Source: Cytophagales bacterium Ga0077538 (GTDB lineage Bacteria > Bacteroidota > Bacteroidia > Cytophagales > Cyclobacteriaceae). From it: 39,745 nt of DNA. The notes beneath the pieces were generated by a model. The model was not told the origin of the DNA, searched no databases, and worked only from the letters and a program-made list of their open reading frames with translations. Below, piece after piece: positions 16,856 through 25,065 of the stretch. Position 1 is the first letter of the stretch. Each line of letters begins with the position of its first letter. The stretch is from the NCBI GenBank assembly GCA_001464155.1, contig LNEN01000245.1, forward strand, positions 1 through 39,745, read 5' to 3'. The translations under genes and the position numbers were made by a program.

Positions 16856-18037
16856 TTACAGGTGTTGCACTTGAGCAGAGCGGGCGGCCAGCTGGGCCGG
16901 TCGCAAAGAAATGAGCAGTGTGATAAGAGCCACCACAACAAGGGTTAAAACAAAATCGGAAAGGATTGGCTTGATCGGATAACCCTCCATAACGGCAGAC
17001 TCCATGCCCATAGATACCAGACCATATTGCATTTGCAGCCAACAAATGAGTCCGCCAAGCAACAAACCTGAGAGTGTGCCAAGGGTTGCAATAACGGCTA
17101 CTTCACTAATAAACATTCTGCGAATTAGTGCAGCCTCTAGCGCCAACATCATCAGGCTAAAGAAAATGTTGATCGCGCCTATCCCCAACAATAAGGTAAA
17201 GGCCAAAAAAGTGAAGAGTTTTTCCATGCGCAACAAGCGATACAAATCCTTGTGTTGCTCCTCCTGATTGAGCACGGCAAACGCTGGGCCTAATGTTTCC
17301 TTTAGAACTTGTTGCAGCTTAGCCTGATCAACTTCTGGCTTTGCTTTTATTTCCAAAGAGGTGCGCTTGTTGTTAGCATCCATTAAGTCTTCAGCAAAGC
17401 GCAACGGAACAATCACATAGTTATCGTCAAAGTTCTGAACGATTCTAAAAACGCCTACAGGAACGATGTTGCGCTTGGCGTACAGTTTGGATGGGTCCAG
17501 CCCCGTTAGTTTGGTGTTTTTGATATAATACAACTGCAGGGGAAACATGGGGTCGTTCACCACAACGGATAAATTATATTCAATCCCACTACCAATTAGT
17601 GCATAATCAACATCACCTTCTGACAAAGTTAGTTTTCCGGAAACAATCGAACTATTCATTCGCCCCTGATCCAGAAAATTTTCGCTTACTCCTTTTAGTG
17701 TAATGATTTGATTGGCATCGCGGTAACGCAGATAGGCATAATCCTCGAGCACTTCGGTGGCTACCGCTACTCCTTCAATTCCTTGAATTTTTTGCCGAAG
17801 GGAATCAGTCATGAAAAAGGTTTTGCCCTCCACAGCCTCAATCTTAATTTCCGGATCGAATGAATTGTTCAAGGTGCGCAAGAGATCGCCCAAACCATTG
17901 AATACCGACAACACAATAACCAAAGCCGCGGTGATAAAGGCCACCACCACTACCGACAGCCAGGAAATAATATTAATGAAGTTTTTCTTTCGCTTCGAAA
18001 AGAGGTATCGCTTCGCTATGAAAAACGGGAGGTTCAA
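16856..18037 (-). CDS. ABC transporter permease of the LolC/LolE (FtsX) family, coupling loop missing
   Basis: A 393-residue permease with an N-terminal helix (IISWLSVVVVAFITAALVIVL), a long periplasmic domain, and three helices at the C-terminus. Family LolC/E proteins pull lipoproteins out of the inner membrane with the ATPase LolD. The first C-terminal helix ends FFSLMMLALE and then jumps straight to AALIRRMFISE. Homologues have an additional stretch of about 14 residues there, of the form KKKDIxxLxxMGA, which forms the cytoplasmic loop that docks onto the ATPase. Its absence (about 42 nt, in frame) would be expected to uncouple the transporter. The end VQHL is normal. It lies 49 bp downstream of rbfA on the same strand. 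Confidence 0.9.
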   Translation of the reverse strand: MNLPFFIAKRYLFSKRKKNFINIISWLSVVVVAFITAALVIVLSVFNGLGDLLRTLNNSFDPEIKIEAVEGKTFFMTDSLRQKIQGIEGVAVATEVLEDYAYLRYRDANQIITLKGVSENFLDQGRMNSSIVSGKLTLSEGDVDYALIGSGIEYNLSVVVNDPMFPLQLYYIKNTKLTGLDPSKLYAKRNIVPVGVFRIVQNFDDNYVIVPLRFAEDLMDANNKRTSLEIKAKPEVDQAKLQQVLKETLGPAFAVLNQEEQHKDLYRLLRMEKLFTFLAFTLLLGIGAINIFFSLMMLALEAALIRRMFISEVAVIATLGTLSGLLLGGLICWLQMQYGLVSMGMESAVMEGYPIKPILSDFVLTLVVVALITLLISLRPAQLAARSAQVQHL

Positions 18038-18086
18038 AATCTTCTTTTATAAATGCTTGTGAAAAGAGGTGAGGCAGGCAATGCTT

Positions 18087-18458
18087 TTAAGAATTTTTAT
18101 CTTCAGGAGGGATGTTCAGATTCTTGATTACCTCATCGAGTTTCTGAGCGTTCTCTTCCACCTCATCCAGATAAAAAATTATTTCTGGTACAATGCGAAG
18201 TTGCTTTCCCACCTTATCACCCAGCAATTTTCTAAACTCTTTCTTGTGATCATTTATTTTCTCCAAGAGGCCTTTCTTATCCTTTGCCAACATCATGCTG
18301 AGGTAAATTTTAGCAACCCCCAGGTCTGGACTTACGCGTACCTCCACTATGCTTAAGAAGGCATTTTCAAGCAGTCCTCTCCTGTCGCGCAGGAAGATGT
18401 CGCTCATTTCTTTCTGAATAAGCTTACCTACTTTCTGTTGTCTTGTGCTACCGGTCAT
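18087..18458 (-). CDS. rbfA: 30S ribosome-binding factor RbfA
   Basis: RbfA assists late maturation of the 30S subunit near the 5' end of 16S rRNA. The 123-residue protein shows the family pattern: an N-terminal helix TRQQKVGKLIQKEMSDIFL, the VSPDLGVAKIYLSMM stretch, RKLLGDKVGKQLRIVPEIIFYLDE and a final helix EENAQKLDEVI. Length is normal for Bacteroidota. The downstream LolC/E-like permease follows 49 bp later, an association I recall from related genomes. Confidence 0.94.
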   Translation of the reverse strand: MTGSTRQQKVGKLIQKEMSDIFLRDRRGLLENAFLSIVEVRVSPDLGVAKIYLSMMLAKDKKGLLEKINDHKKEFRKLLGDKVGKQLRIVPEIIFYLDEVEENAQKLDEVIKNLNIPPEDKNS

Positions 18459-18571
18459 AGGTCTGCAAGGTACATCTTCGCGGCAGGTATATACTTGTCG
18501 TACCAGAGTTTTTTCTATTTCTGTAGCCGAGACTCTTTACAATTGAGTAATTTTCGGGCAAATTTTTAGCC

Positions 18572-19966
18572 TTGCTCAGTTTCTTTCGCCTTAACGATCC
18601 GTATCGCCTTCTGGGCCTGCTCATCCTGTTTTTACTTATCTCGCTGCCTGCGTTTCTCTATTCTCCGGGCATCACTTGGCCAGAGTTAAGCAGCCTTTCC
18701 ATTGGCCAGAAAATTGATGAAGGCTTTACCCCTTACAGTGAGTTGATTGACTCCACACCACCGCTTACCCAATGGATGTACGGCCTCACCGATTGGATAG
18801 TAGGAGACAGCTTTCCTGCGCGCCATAGTCTGGCATTTCTCATACTATTTTTTCAAGCCTGTTACCTGGGCGTTGTCTTCATTAGCAAAAAAGCCTTTAC
18901 AGAAAACACGTACATACCCTCTCTGCTTTTTATTATTTTATGTTCGTTCTCCTTTGATGTACTCACCCTTTCGGGAACGTTGCTCGCGTCCGGCTTTTTA
19001 CTCTTGGCCGTCCATAGTTTTATAAAGGAAATTGAATTTCGTGAGCCGAATGATGAGACCTTGCTCAAGCTGGGTGTCTACCTGAGCCTGGCTTCCTTAT
19101 CCGTTTTCTCCTACATCATCTTCTTCTTTGCAGCGCAACTTATCTTACTTCTGTTCACGCGCTCTTCCCTGCGAAGACAACTTCTTTTCCTCACGGGTTT
19201 TTTATTACCCCATGGATTTATTTTAATCTGGTATTTCTACTTTGACAATCAGGCAGCACTCTTTGATTTCTTTTATCAGGCCAACCTGTTGGTGGACGAA
19301 CAGCTCTTTGTGTCGACCAAAACCATTTTTGTCTTAGTAGGTGTGCCGCTTTTCTACCTCGTCTTTTCCCTTTTTATTCTAAACCGCACCGTTCGCCTCA
19401 CCAATTATCAATCGCAGCTGTTACAGGCCATGTTTATCTGGTTGATTGCTGGCATTGTGCATTTATTTTTTACCCGTTCCTTTCGCCCGCAAAGTTTGCT
19501 GCCTCTCTTCCCTCCGCTCAGTTTTCTGCTCACGCATTTTCTGTTGAGCATCAGACGCAAGCGTTTCGCGGAGTTTCATATCTGGATGTTGCTACTCGGT
19601 ATTTTAACAACCTCTACGTTGACAATGAAAGGGTATTTTGAAACTGCCAGCTATCAAACATTATTGGTGCAGCCGGAAGCGAAAAAATTTACTGGCTCCT
19701 CTTTATTGATTTTGGACGAGCATCAAACACAATACTTGTATCTACCCCTGGCCAACGGTTTTAGTGAATGGCGTTTGTGTGAACCTATTTTTACAAACCC
19801 TAACCAGTATGCCAATCTTGTTTTGGTAAAGGATCAGTTTGCGCTCCATCAACCCGCGGTTATTGTTGATCCTCACAATTTGATGCAGCCCTTCTTTAAG
19901 CATTTGCCTACGCTTGAAAAAGACTATGTAAAGCAAGGAGCCTATTACTTTTTAAAAAATAAGTAA
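18572..19966 (+). CDS. Multi-pass membrane protein, DUF6427/glycosyltransferase-39-like
   Basis: A 464-residue protein, TTG start MLSFFRLNDP, with about ten hydrophobic helices and a C-terminal extramembrane domain of about 85 residues. The arrangement recalls GT-C-type membrane glycosyltransferases and the Bacteroidota DUF6427 proteins. An early loop, GFTPYSELIDSTPPLTQWMY, is compatible with the acidic first-loop of GT-C enzymes but is not diagnostic. No metal or nucleotide-sugar motif is visible, so enzyme activity is unproven. The stop is followed one base later by the ATG of the methyltransferase gene, so the genes are cotranscribed. Confidence 0.7.
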   Translation: MLSFFRLNDPYRLLGLLILFLLISLPAFLYSPGITWPELSSLSIGQKIDEGFTPYSELIDSTPPLTQWMYGLTDWIVGDSFPARHSLAFLILFFQACYLGVVFISKKAFTENTYIPSLLFIILCSFSFDVLTLSGTLLASGFLLLAVHSFIKEIEFREPNDETLLKLGVYLSLASLSVFSYIIFFFAAQLILLLFTRSSLRRQLLFLTGFLLPHGFILIWYFYFDNQAALFDFFYQANLLVDEQLFVSTKTIFVLVGVPLFYLVFSLFILNRTVRLTNYQSQLLQAMFIWLIAGIVHLFFTRSFRPQSLLPLFPPLSFLLTHFLLSIRRKRFAEFHIWMLLLGILTTSTLTMKGYFETASYQTLLVQPEAKKFTGSSLLILDEHQTQYLYLPLANGFSEWRLCEPIFTNPNQYANLVLVKDQFALHQPAVIVDPHNLMQPFFKHLPTLEKDYVKQGAYYFLKNK

Positions 19967-19967
19967 G

Positions 19968-20507
19968 ATGGAGGAGAGAAGAAAACTTAGCATGGAAGAA
20001 TTGGGACGCCTTTCTGTACAGGAATTCAAAGGCAGTGAAAAACTTCCTTTAGTAGTTGTCTTGGATAATGTGCGCAGTCTTCACAATGTCGGCTCTGCTT
20101 TTCGCACCTGCGATGCTTTTCGCATTTCAAAATTGTACCTGACAGGCATTACAGGAACCCCCCCGCATCGCGAAATTCATAAATCAGCCTTGGGTGCCAC
20201 AGAGTCTGTGCCTTGGGAATATGCAGAACATACAGGCGAACTCATCAAGCAATTAAAAGGCGATGGTTATGACATACTGGCTATCGAACAAACCACAAAT
20301 AGCTTGCCTCTGCAAAATTTTAAGGCTGATTCGTCAAAAAAATACTGTCTTGTTTTCGGCAATGAAGTGGAGGGTGTCAGCAATGAGGCTATTGCGCTGG
20401 CCGATGTTTCTTTAGAAATACCTCAAAGTGGCACGAAGCATTCCCTGAATATTTCGGTTTGTACCGGTATTGTACTTTGGCATGTGTACCGGCAGTTAGC
20501 ATTATAG
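19968..20507 (+). CDS. SpoU/TrmH family RNA 2'-O-methyltransferase
   Basis: A 179-residue member of the SPOUT (SpoU/TrmH) class, which methylates the 2'-OH of a ribose in tRNA or rRNA using SAM. The three class motifs are present: LDNVRSLHNVGSAFRTCDAF (motif 1), CLVFGNEVEGVSNEA (motif 2) and IPQSGTKHSLNISVCTGI (motif 3, the trefoil-knot SAM site). It lacks an N-terminal substrate-recognition domain, so it is a minimal version; which nucleotide it modifies cannot be told. It is the middle gene of a three-gene plus-strand run and its stop lies 35 bases upstream of the GTG of the PurM-like gene. Confidence 0.92.
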   Translation: MEERRKLSMEELGRLSVQEFKGSEKLPLVVVLDNVRSLHNVGSAFRTCDAFRISKLYLTGITGTPPHREIHKSALGATESVPWEYAEHTGELIKQLKGDGYDILAIEQTTNSLPLQNFKADSSKKYCLVFGNEVEGVSNEAIALADVSLEIPQSGTKHSLNISVCTGIVLWHVYRQLAL

Positions 20508-20542
20508 AAAAAATCTACAAATTGCATCTTGATTCAACACCT

Positions 20543-21715
20543 GTGAGCTCCGAACGCTATAATCAACGCGGTGTATCCGCCTCAAAAGAAGATGTGCACA
20601 AGGCCATCAGCAAACTTGATAAAGGTTTGTTCCCACAAGCATTTTGTAAAATCACAGAAGACTATCTGACAGGCGACCCCGCCTATTGCTCGATCATGCA
20701 TGCAGATGGTGCCGGCACTAAATCTTCTCTGGCCTATGTGTATTGGAAAGAGACCGGTGACATGTCGGTGTGGAAGGGCATTGCACAAGATGCGATTGTT
20801 ATGAATGTGGATGACCTACTTTGTGTAGGTGCTACCAGTCACATGCTGTTGTCTTCTACTATTGGAAGAAATAAGAACCTGATTCCGGGAGAAGTTATTG
20901 CCGCACTTATTAATGGCACCGAAGAAGTTCTTCAAATGCTTCGCGATCACGGACTGAATATTATCAGCACCGGAGGTGAAACCGCTGACGTTGGAGATTT
21001 GGTGCGAACACTAATTGTGGACAGTACCGTTATCGCGCGTATGAAGCGAAGTGAGGTAATCAACAATGCCAACATCAAAGCAGGAGATGTAATTGTTGGA
21101 CTGGCTTCTTATGGACAGGCTACTTATGAAAGCGAATACAATGGAGGCATGGGTAGTAATGGACTTACTTCTGCACGCCATGATGTGTTTCATAAAACCT
21201 ACGCAAAAAATTATCCTGAATCGTATGATGGCAAGGTGCCGGAGGAGTTGGTATATGCCGGTGGTCTAAAACTTACTGATGCTGTACCAGGCGTTTCCAT
21301 CAATGCCGGAAAACTCGTGTTATCCCCCACGCGCACCTACGCACCAGTAGTGGTGGAAATGTTAAAGCAGTTACGCAGTGTCATTCACGGCATGGTGCAT
21401 TGCAGTGGTGGTGCCCAAACCAAGGTCTTGCATTTTGTTGATAAACTCCACATCATTAAAGACAATCTCTTACCGATACCGCCTCTGTTTAGCATGATTC
21501 AATCGCAAAGCAAAACCGATTGGAAAGAAATGTACAAGGTGTTTAATATGGGACATCGCCTGGAGGTCTACCTCGAAGAAAAATACGCAACACAAGTAAT
21601 CTCCATTTCAAAGAGCTTTGGCATCGATGCCCAGATCATAGGAAGGGTAGAGGCAGCCGAAAAGAGTCGGGTATCCGTTACCAGTGCAGTGGGTTCCTTT
21701 GAGTATGAGGGATAA
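20543..21715 (+). CDS. PurM-like protein (AIR synthase related)
   Basis: A 390-residue protein of the Bacteroidota PurM branch. I read the start as GTG at 20543, giving SSERYNQRGVSASKED at the N-terminus as in family members that begin MSxKYNQRGVSA; the open frame extends back to a TTG at 20459, but that region overlaps the previous gene and is not PurM-like. Typical stretches follow: CSIMHADGAGTKSSLAYVYW, STGGETADVGDLVRT, YNGGMGSNGLTSARHDVF, LSPTRTYAPV and HGMVHCSGGAQTKVLHFVD. The PurM family makes AIR from FGAM in purine synthesis; whether this divergent branch does so or has another role I cannot tell. Length matches the family. Confidence 0.9.
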   Translation: MSSERYNQRGVSASKEDVHKAISKLDKGLFPQAFCKITEDYLTGDPAYCSIMHADGAGTKSSLAYVYWKETGDMSVWKGIAQDAIVMNVDDLLCVGATSHMLLSSTIGRNKNLIPGEVIAALINGTEEVLQMLRDHGLNIISTGGETADVGDLVRTLIVDSTVIARMKRSEVINNANIKAGDVIVGLASYGQATYESEYNGGMGSNGLTSARHDVFHKTYAKNYPESYDGKVPEELVYAGGLKLTDAVPGVSINAGKLVLSPTRTYAPVVVEMLKQLRSVIHGMVHCSGGAQTKVLHFVDKLHIIKDNLLPIPPLFSMIQSQSKTDWKEMYKVFNMGHRLEVYLEEKYATQVISISKSFGIDAQIIGRVEAAEKSRVSVTSAVGSFEYEG

Positions 21716-21724
21716 AAATCCTTA

Positions 21725-21741
21725 CGGTTAGAATCTAACCG
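21725..21741. repeat. Near-perfect inverted repeat between convergent genes
   Basis: CGGTTAGA and TCTAACCG form an 8-bp inverted repeat around a single A, ten bases after the PurM-like stop. AATCC and GGATT flank it and may extend pairing. It could act as a bidirectional transcript end or as a protein operator; there is no obvious T-tract, so a terminator is unproven. Confidence 0.5.
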
Positions 21742-21770
21742 GATTCATTTCTGTGGGAAGTTTTCTTGAC

Positions 21771-21965
21771 TTACTTCCTTTTTCGCTCTCGCGTTAAGGC
21801 CTGACGGATGTCGCGCATGGCCTCTCTTTTGAACTTTTGATACTCCGCTGGCTTGGCATCTCCGTACAGAATTCCCTTCATGTAGGCGAGTACCTTGTCT
21901 GCTTGATCTTGGTCCAACACGTTCAGCGTTTCCAAAATCTGGTTCCGTTGATTTGTGCTTGTCAT
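21771..21965 (-). CDS. Small hypothetical protein, helical, positively charged C-terminus
   Basis: A 64-residue protein starting at the ATG at 21965 (MTSTNQRNQILETL). An upstream GTG at 21983 gives a longer form, MSTTTI extra, but the ATG is a better start. It has a central helical stretch with VLDQDQADKVLAYMKGILYG and ends with ALTRERKRK. Similar small proteins occur in Cytophagales, but I do not know a function. The predicted fold is two or three helices with a basic tail, so nucleic-acid or protein binding is possible. It is transcribed in the same direction as the signalling cluster upstream but separated by the receiver-like gene and a degraded segment. Confidence 0.55.
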   Translation of the reverse strand: MTSTNQRNQILETLNVLDQDQADKVLAYMKGILYGDAKPAEYQKFKREAMRDIRQALTRERKRK

Positions 21966-22028
21966 AATTGTAGTGGTTGACACTAAGATAAACGAAAGCG
22001 GCCGGGAAATGTTCGCGGTGTAAGGTAT

Positions 22029-22163
22029 TTAACCAAAAAGCAATAAGTGCTTAATGTACGGGTAAAGAGGCAGTTGAATTGAAAAGCTGCACCCTTCTTG
22101 CACCGGCCCTTCGGTAGCAAGAAAGGTTTTGAGCAGCAATTTCGACAGTAGCCAAACTCTACG
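22029..22163 (-). pseudogene. Remnant resembling a histidine-kinase (GHKL ATPase) C-terminus
   Basis: Minus-strand bases 22163 to 22029 encode, between stop codons, RRVWLLSKLLLKTF, then LATEGPVQEGCSFSIQLPL, then YPYIKHLLLFG and a stop. The block xEGxSFSIQLPL closely resembles the last strand of GHKL ATPase domains of histidine kinases (GxxFxxxLPL), and the preceding SKLLLK helix fits too. There is no start codon and no N-box, G1 or G2 motif upstream; a stop separates it from the receiver-like gene's frame. The most economical reading is a remnant of a kinase gene that once followed the receiver-like gene. Chance similarity is possible. Confidence 0.42.
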
Positions 22164-22171
22164 AGGAGGAG

Positions 22172-22585
22172 TTAGTTAAGGCTATAGCCGGGGAAAATAT
22201 CTTTAATAGGAGAGGGTCTTTCAGATTCGTACTTATTTCGCTGGTTTTGCAGCACATCTTCCAGTTGCTCGTCATTTAAACGCAAGGTTGCCGCAGCCCC
22301 TAAAATATGGCTGAGATATTCTGTCTTCTGATTCAACTCATCGGCCAGGAAGATTACAGGCGTATTCTTATTGATGGACGAGTTGCGCAACGAACGCACT
22401 AATTCAAAACCGGTGATCACAGGCAGATCAGTACCGCATACTATCAGGTCGAAGGATTCGATTCGTGCGGCCAGGAGCCCATCCAAGCCGGAATCGTAAT
22501 ACCGGATTACAGGTTCGACCGATGCAAGTACTGTTGCGATTTGACCAATAACCTCTTTCTGCCTGTTGATCACCAGAATTTTCAT
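22172..22585 (-). CDS. Receiver-like protein without phosphorylation residues (pseudo-receiver)
   Basis: A 137-residue single-domain protein of CheY-like layout: MKILVINRQKEVIGQI as strand 1 and helix 1, FDLIVCGTDLPVITGFELVRSL as strand 3 and helix 3, NTPVIFLADE as strand 4, then a region ending in GYSLN. The usual phosphorylation residues are all replaced: Asn7-Arg8 stands where DD is normal, Gly51 occupies the acceptor position (four residues before the conserved Pro), Ala replaces the Thr/Ser at the end of strand 4, and Leu appears where the strand-5 Lys would be. It probably cannot be phosphorylated in the normal way. Its start is 256 bp beyond the stop of the NarL-type regulator on the same strand. 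Confidence 0.7.
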   Translation of the reverse strand: MKILVINRQKEVIGQIATVLASVEPVIRYYDSGLDGLLAARIESFDLIVCGTDLPVITGFELVRSLRNSSINKNTPVIFLADELNQKTEYLSHILGAAATLRLNDEQLEDVLQNQRNKYESERPSPIKDIFPGYSLN

Positions 22586-22711
22586 AGCGTTTTGTTAAAA
22601 ACGACTTAACCTAAACCGTTAACAGGCGAAAGATGACAAGAAGAAAAGAGGGAGATTTTCGCTGTTTCAGAAGAAAACAGAAGGCCTTTGGATAAGAACA
22701 ACGAGGCAAAA

Positions 22712-22751
22712 GGCAAGTATTTAATTTACAGCGGGTTAAGCGCTACTTGCC
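22712..22751. repeat. Inverted repeat GGCAAGTA/TACTTGCC
   Basis: Two perfect 8-bp arms, 22712-22719 and 22744-22751, are separated by 24 bases, and the right arm is followed by CGAAAGACTC and then a T-run on the plus strand. It sits between the receiver-like gene and the NarL-type regulator, inside a 256-bp non-coding stretch in which I see nothing else. A structured leader, an operator or chance are all possible. Confidence 0.35.
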
Positions 22752-22841
22752 GAAAGACTCTTTTGTTTTTTATCACTGTTGTTAGGTAGAAGCCCTCTGG
22801 CAATATGAGTAAAAACACCTACATCAAAATTTTCTCAATTG

Positions 22842-23492
22842 TTAGGTTAACAACCCCTGCTCGTAGGCATATCGCACAATTCCTACGATGTTTTTAACAC
22901 CCGTCTTCTCCATAATTTTTGCGCGGTGATTCTCTACCGTGCGATCACTCAAGGATAAGCGACTGCTGATTTCTTTGGTGGAATATTCTTGGCAAATGAG
23001 GAGCAAAATTTCACGCTCACGCTCAGTCAACTCTTGTTTAAAATCTGGCTTCTTTAAGTTGTGTTTTTCGCGCAAGCTTTTGCGGAGGATGGAAGCGATT
23101 AATTCGTTGTGATAAAAATCTTTATCGGCCACGGAGTAGATGGCTTGCTCCAATTCATCGGGCTCCACATTCTTAAATAAAAAAGCGCGTGCCCCTAAAT
23201 CCATCATGTGTTGAATGTAGCGTTCGCTGTCGTGCATAGACAATACAATCACCCGAACATCCGGATACTTATTGTATAAATTTTCGCAGGTTTCAGAACC
23301 ATCCATAATCGGCATCTGCAAATCCAGCAACACAATGTGTGGTTCTTCTTCCTTTACCAAGTTCAGCAGCTCTCTGCCATTCTCCGCATCCTTCACTGTT
23401 CCAATCCGGGGAAAGGATTGAAGTAAACTAACCATCGCCTTTCTAAAAATGGTATGATCATCTGCGATGTAAACCTTTAATTTTTCACTCAT
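22842..23492 (-). CDS. NarL/FixJ-family response regulator
   Basis: A 216-residue transcription factor. The receiver domain has the acidic pair D11-D12, phosphoacceptor D57 in IVLLDLQMPIMDG and the strand-5 Lys in GARAFLFKNVEP (about 107). The LuxR-type helix-turn-helix occupies about 148-205: ELTEREREILLLICQEYSTK, EISSRLSLSDRTVENHRAKI. Its start overlaps the sensor kinase stop by four bases (ATGA), so translational coupling is likely and the kinase is its probable partner. The target promoters are unknown; a natural first candidate is this cluster itself. Confidence 0.95.
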   Translation of the reverse strand: MSEKLKVYIADDHTIFRKAMVSLLQSFPRIGTVKDAENGRELLNLVKEEEPHIVLLDLQMPIMDGSETCENLYNKYPDVRVIVLSMHDSERYIQHMMDLGARAFLFKNVEPDELEQAIYSVADKDFYHNELIASILRKSLREKHNLKKPDFKQELTEREREILLLICQEYSTKEISSRLSLSDRTVENHRAKIMEKTGVKNIVGIVRYAYEQGLLT

Positions 23493-24280
23493 GCTGCGGT
23501 AGGAATTTTTACAGTAAACTGACTGCCTTGCGGGAACACAGTATTGTATTCAAGGTTCGCTCCCAAGAGGGAAACCCGTGTTTCGATGTTATACAAACCA
23601 AGTCCGGGTTTGTAGTTGGTTTGTTTTTCTTTAAAGCCTTTGTACGCAAAGCCTTCTCCATTATCCTGAATAACCAATTGAAGTGTATCGCTCCACACCA
23701 ACTGAACATGCATCCAGTTAGCCTTAGAGTGCCTGATGGTGTTGCTGATCATCTCTTGCGCGATGCGATAAATCAATACCTCACGCTTCTTATCCATTTC
23801 AATGGGTGTTCCTGTTTCAGATATCTTCACCTCAATAATGCCCGAGAGTTGAATGCGTTCGCACATTTCTTTGATGGCGTGTGAAAGACCAAATTTTTCC
23901 AAACTGGTGGGAAGTAAATCGCGGCTAATTCTACGAACTGTTTCAATTGTTTCATCCAACAATTGTTTTGTCTGATCGAGTGTGTCGCCATTTCCGGCCT
24001 TCACCAAGGGATGAAGTGTGAGACGAATGGTCGATAGCATAGCTCCCACACTATCGTGTAAATCGCTGGCCAAACGGCTGCGTTCTTTCTCCTGCGATTC
24101 CAGGGCGGCTTGCAGCATTTTCTGTTGATACTCTACTTCCATTACCTGGCGCTTCAGTTGTTCCGAAAGGATGCGCTTTTGGTAAAAGATGACGAAGAGA
24201 ATAATGCTAAAGGCCAGCAAAAGCATGACCGCAGTGGCAATCGAAAACATGATAATAAAGTCTACTCTGGCGGGCTCCAT
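23489..24280 (-). CDS. Sensor histidine kinase, HisKA_3/NarX-type
   Basis: A 263-residue kinase with one N-terminal transmembrane helix (about 8-33), a coiled stretch (KRQVMEVEYQQKMLQAAL), the HisKA_3 phosphorylation helix with His75 in ASDLHDSVGA, and an ATPase domain with the N-box QEMISNTIRHSK, G1 DNGEGF and G2 GLGLYNIETRVSLLG. It has no large extracytoplasmic sensor domain, so input must come through the membrane helix or from partner proteins; the two 7TM proteins encoded directly upstream are good candidates. It precedes the regulator in the same transcript with a 4-bp overlap. Confidence 0.94.
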   Translation of the reverse strand: MEPARVDFIIMFSIATAVMLLLAFSIILFVIFYQKRILSEQLKRQVMEVEYQQKMLQAALESQEKERSRLASDLHDSVGAMLSTIRLTLHPLVKAGNGDTLDQTKQLLDETIETVRRISRDLLPTSLEKFGLSHAIKEMCERIQLSGIIEVKISETGTPIEMDKKREVLIYRIAQEMISNTIRHSKANWMHVQLVWSDTLQLVIQDNGEGFAYKGFKEKQTNYKPGLGLYNIETRVSLLGANLEYNTVFPQGSQFTVKIPTAA

Positions 24281-24314
24281 GACTTAAAATTATAAAATTC
24301 AGGAAATAGTATTT

Positions 24315-24989
24315 TTAGGAAGCAGAATGTGAAGGCTTTTGCCTAGCCTTCCAAATACCAATGCAAATCACCACACAAAAACCAGCACGGAGGAAGTTCT
24401 TAAAAGTCCAAAACATTTTGAAGTCATTTGTTAACACTTGTGCAATATAGTCCATGGTGAGAGAGAGCATAAACGTGCAGCTGAAGTAAAAGAGGATGCC
24501 TGAATTGATCCAAAATAGAGGGAGCGATAATAGATTGTCGTTTGGCAAGTCTGTTAGTAACTTAAAAAAAGCAAAAACTGAAAAAAGTATCAGCAATACA
24601 TTCCTCGTTGCACTCAGCACTGCATACCATGGATATGTAGCGTCACCAAAAAGTACCATATTATAAATGCTAACGATTATAAAAGCTGAGCCAAACAATG
24701 CAAAACGCAAATAGCGATTACTGGTAAAGAGTACGTAGTAGAAAGCTAGAAAGAGTAAGGTTTCCAAAAACACATAACAATCACCAATGTCATTTAGATA
24801 TTGAGTGTTAAAAAACTCCATGCTCACCGCTTGAAGGGACTGAAATACAACACTCACAACCCCCATTAAACCCAAGATCTTAACACTCCCATCAAATCGT
24901 CTATAGGAGGCAAGTACCAGACTCATAATTACAAAACTACCTAACCACTGGGAGTAGTTAGACAGATCGTTAATCACTTCAAGACTCAT
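24315..24989 (-). CDS. Seven-helix membrane protein A (uncharacterised, paralogue of next)
   Basis: A 224-residue integral membrane protein with about seven hydrophobic helices and very short loops. I do not recognise a named family. Its last 65 residues are strikingly similar to the upstream neighbour: PLFWINSGILFYFSCTFMLS, then a DF..FW.F motif, then NFLRAGFCVVICIGIWKAR. Two conserved Cys residues sit in the last helix and one in the sixth. The stop is 34 bp upstream of the sensor kinase ATG on the same strand, so it is probably cotranscribed with it. A membrane sensor or an adaptor for the kinase is a reasonable guess, not shown by sequence. Confidence 0.72.
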   Translation of the reverse strand: MSLEVINDLSNYSQWLGSFVIMSLVLASYRRFDGSVKILGLMGVVSVVFQSLQAVSMEFFNTQYLNDIGDCYVFLETLLFLAFYYVLFTSNRYLRFALFGSAFIIVSIYNMVLFGDATYPWYAVLSATRNVLLILFSVFAFFKLLTDLPNDNLLSLPLFWINSGILFYFSCTFMLSLTMDYIAQVLTNDFKMFWTFKNFLRAGFCVVICIGIWKARQKPSHSAS

Positions 24990-25065
24990 AATTCACCATT
25001 GAACGAACACCACAGAAGTTAATTTATAAAGGTATTATCCAGTTTGATACAGTGTAGCTGATCTA

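Noticed and set aside
16803-17045. Minus-strand 80-residue frame inside the LolC/E-like gene
   Set aside because: It lies in another frame of a conserved gene and has no support.
20459-20542. PurM-like N-terminal extension from a TTG
   Set aside because: It overlaps the methyltransferase gene in another frame and adds 28 residues unlike the family; the GTG at 20543 matches the usual start.
22586-22841. A missing gene in the 256-bp gap between the receiver-like and regulator genes
   Set aside because: No reading frame with recognisable content was found on either strand; only an inverted repeat is visible.
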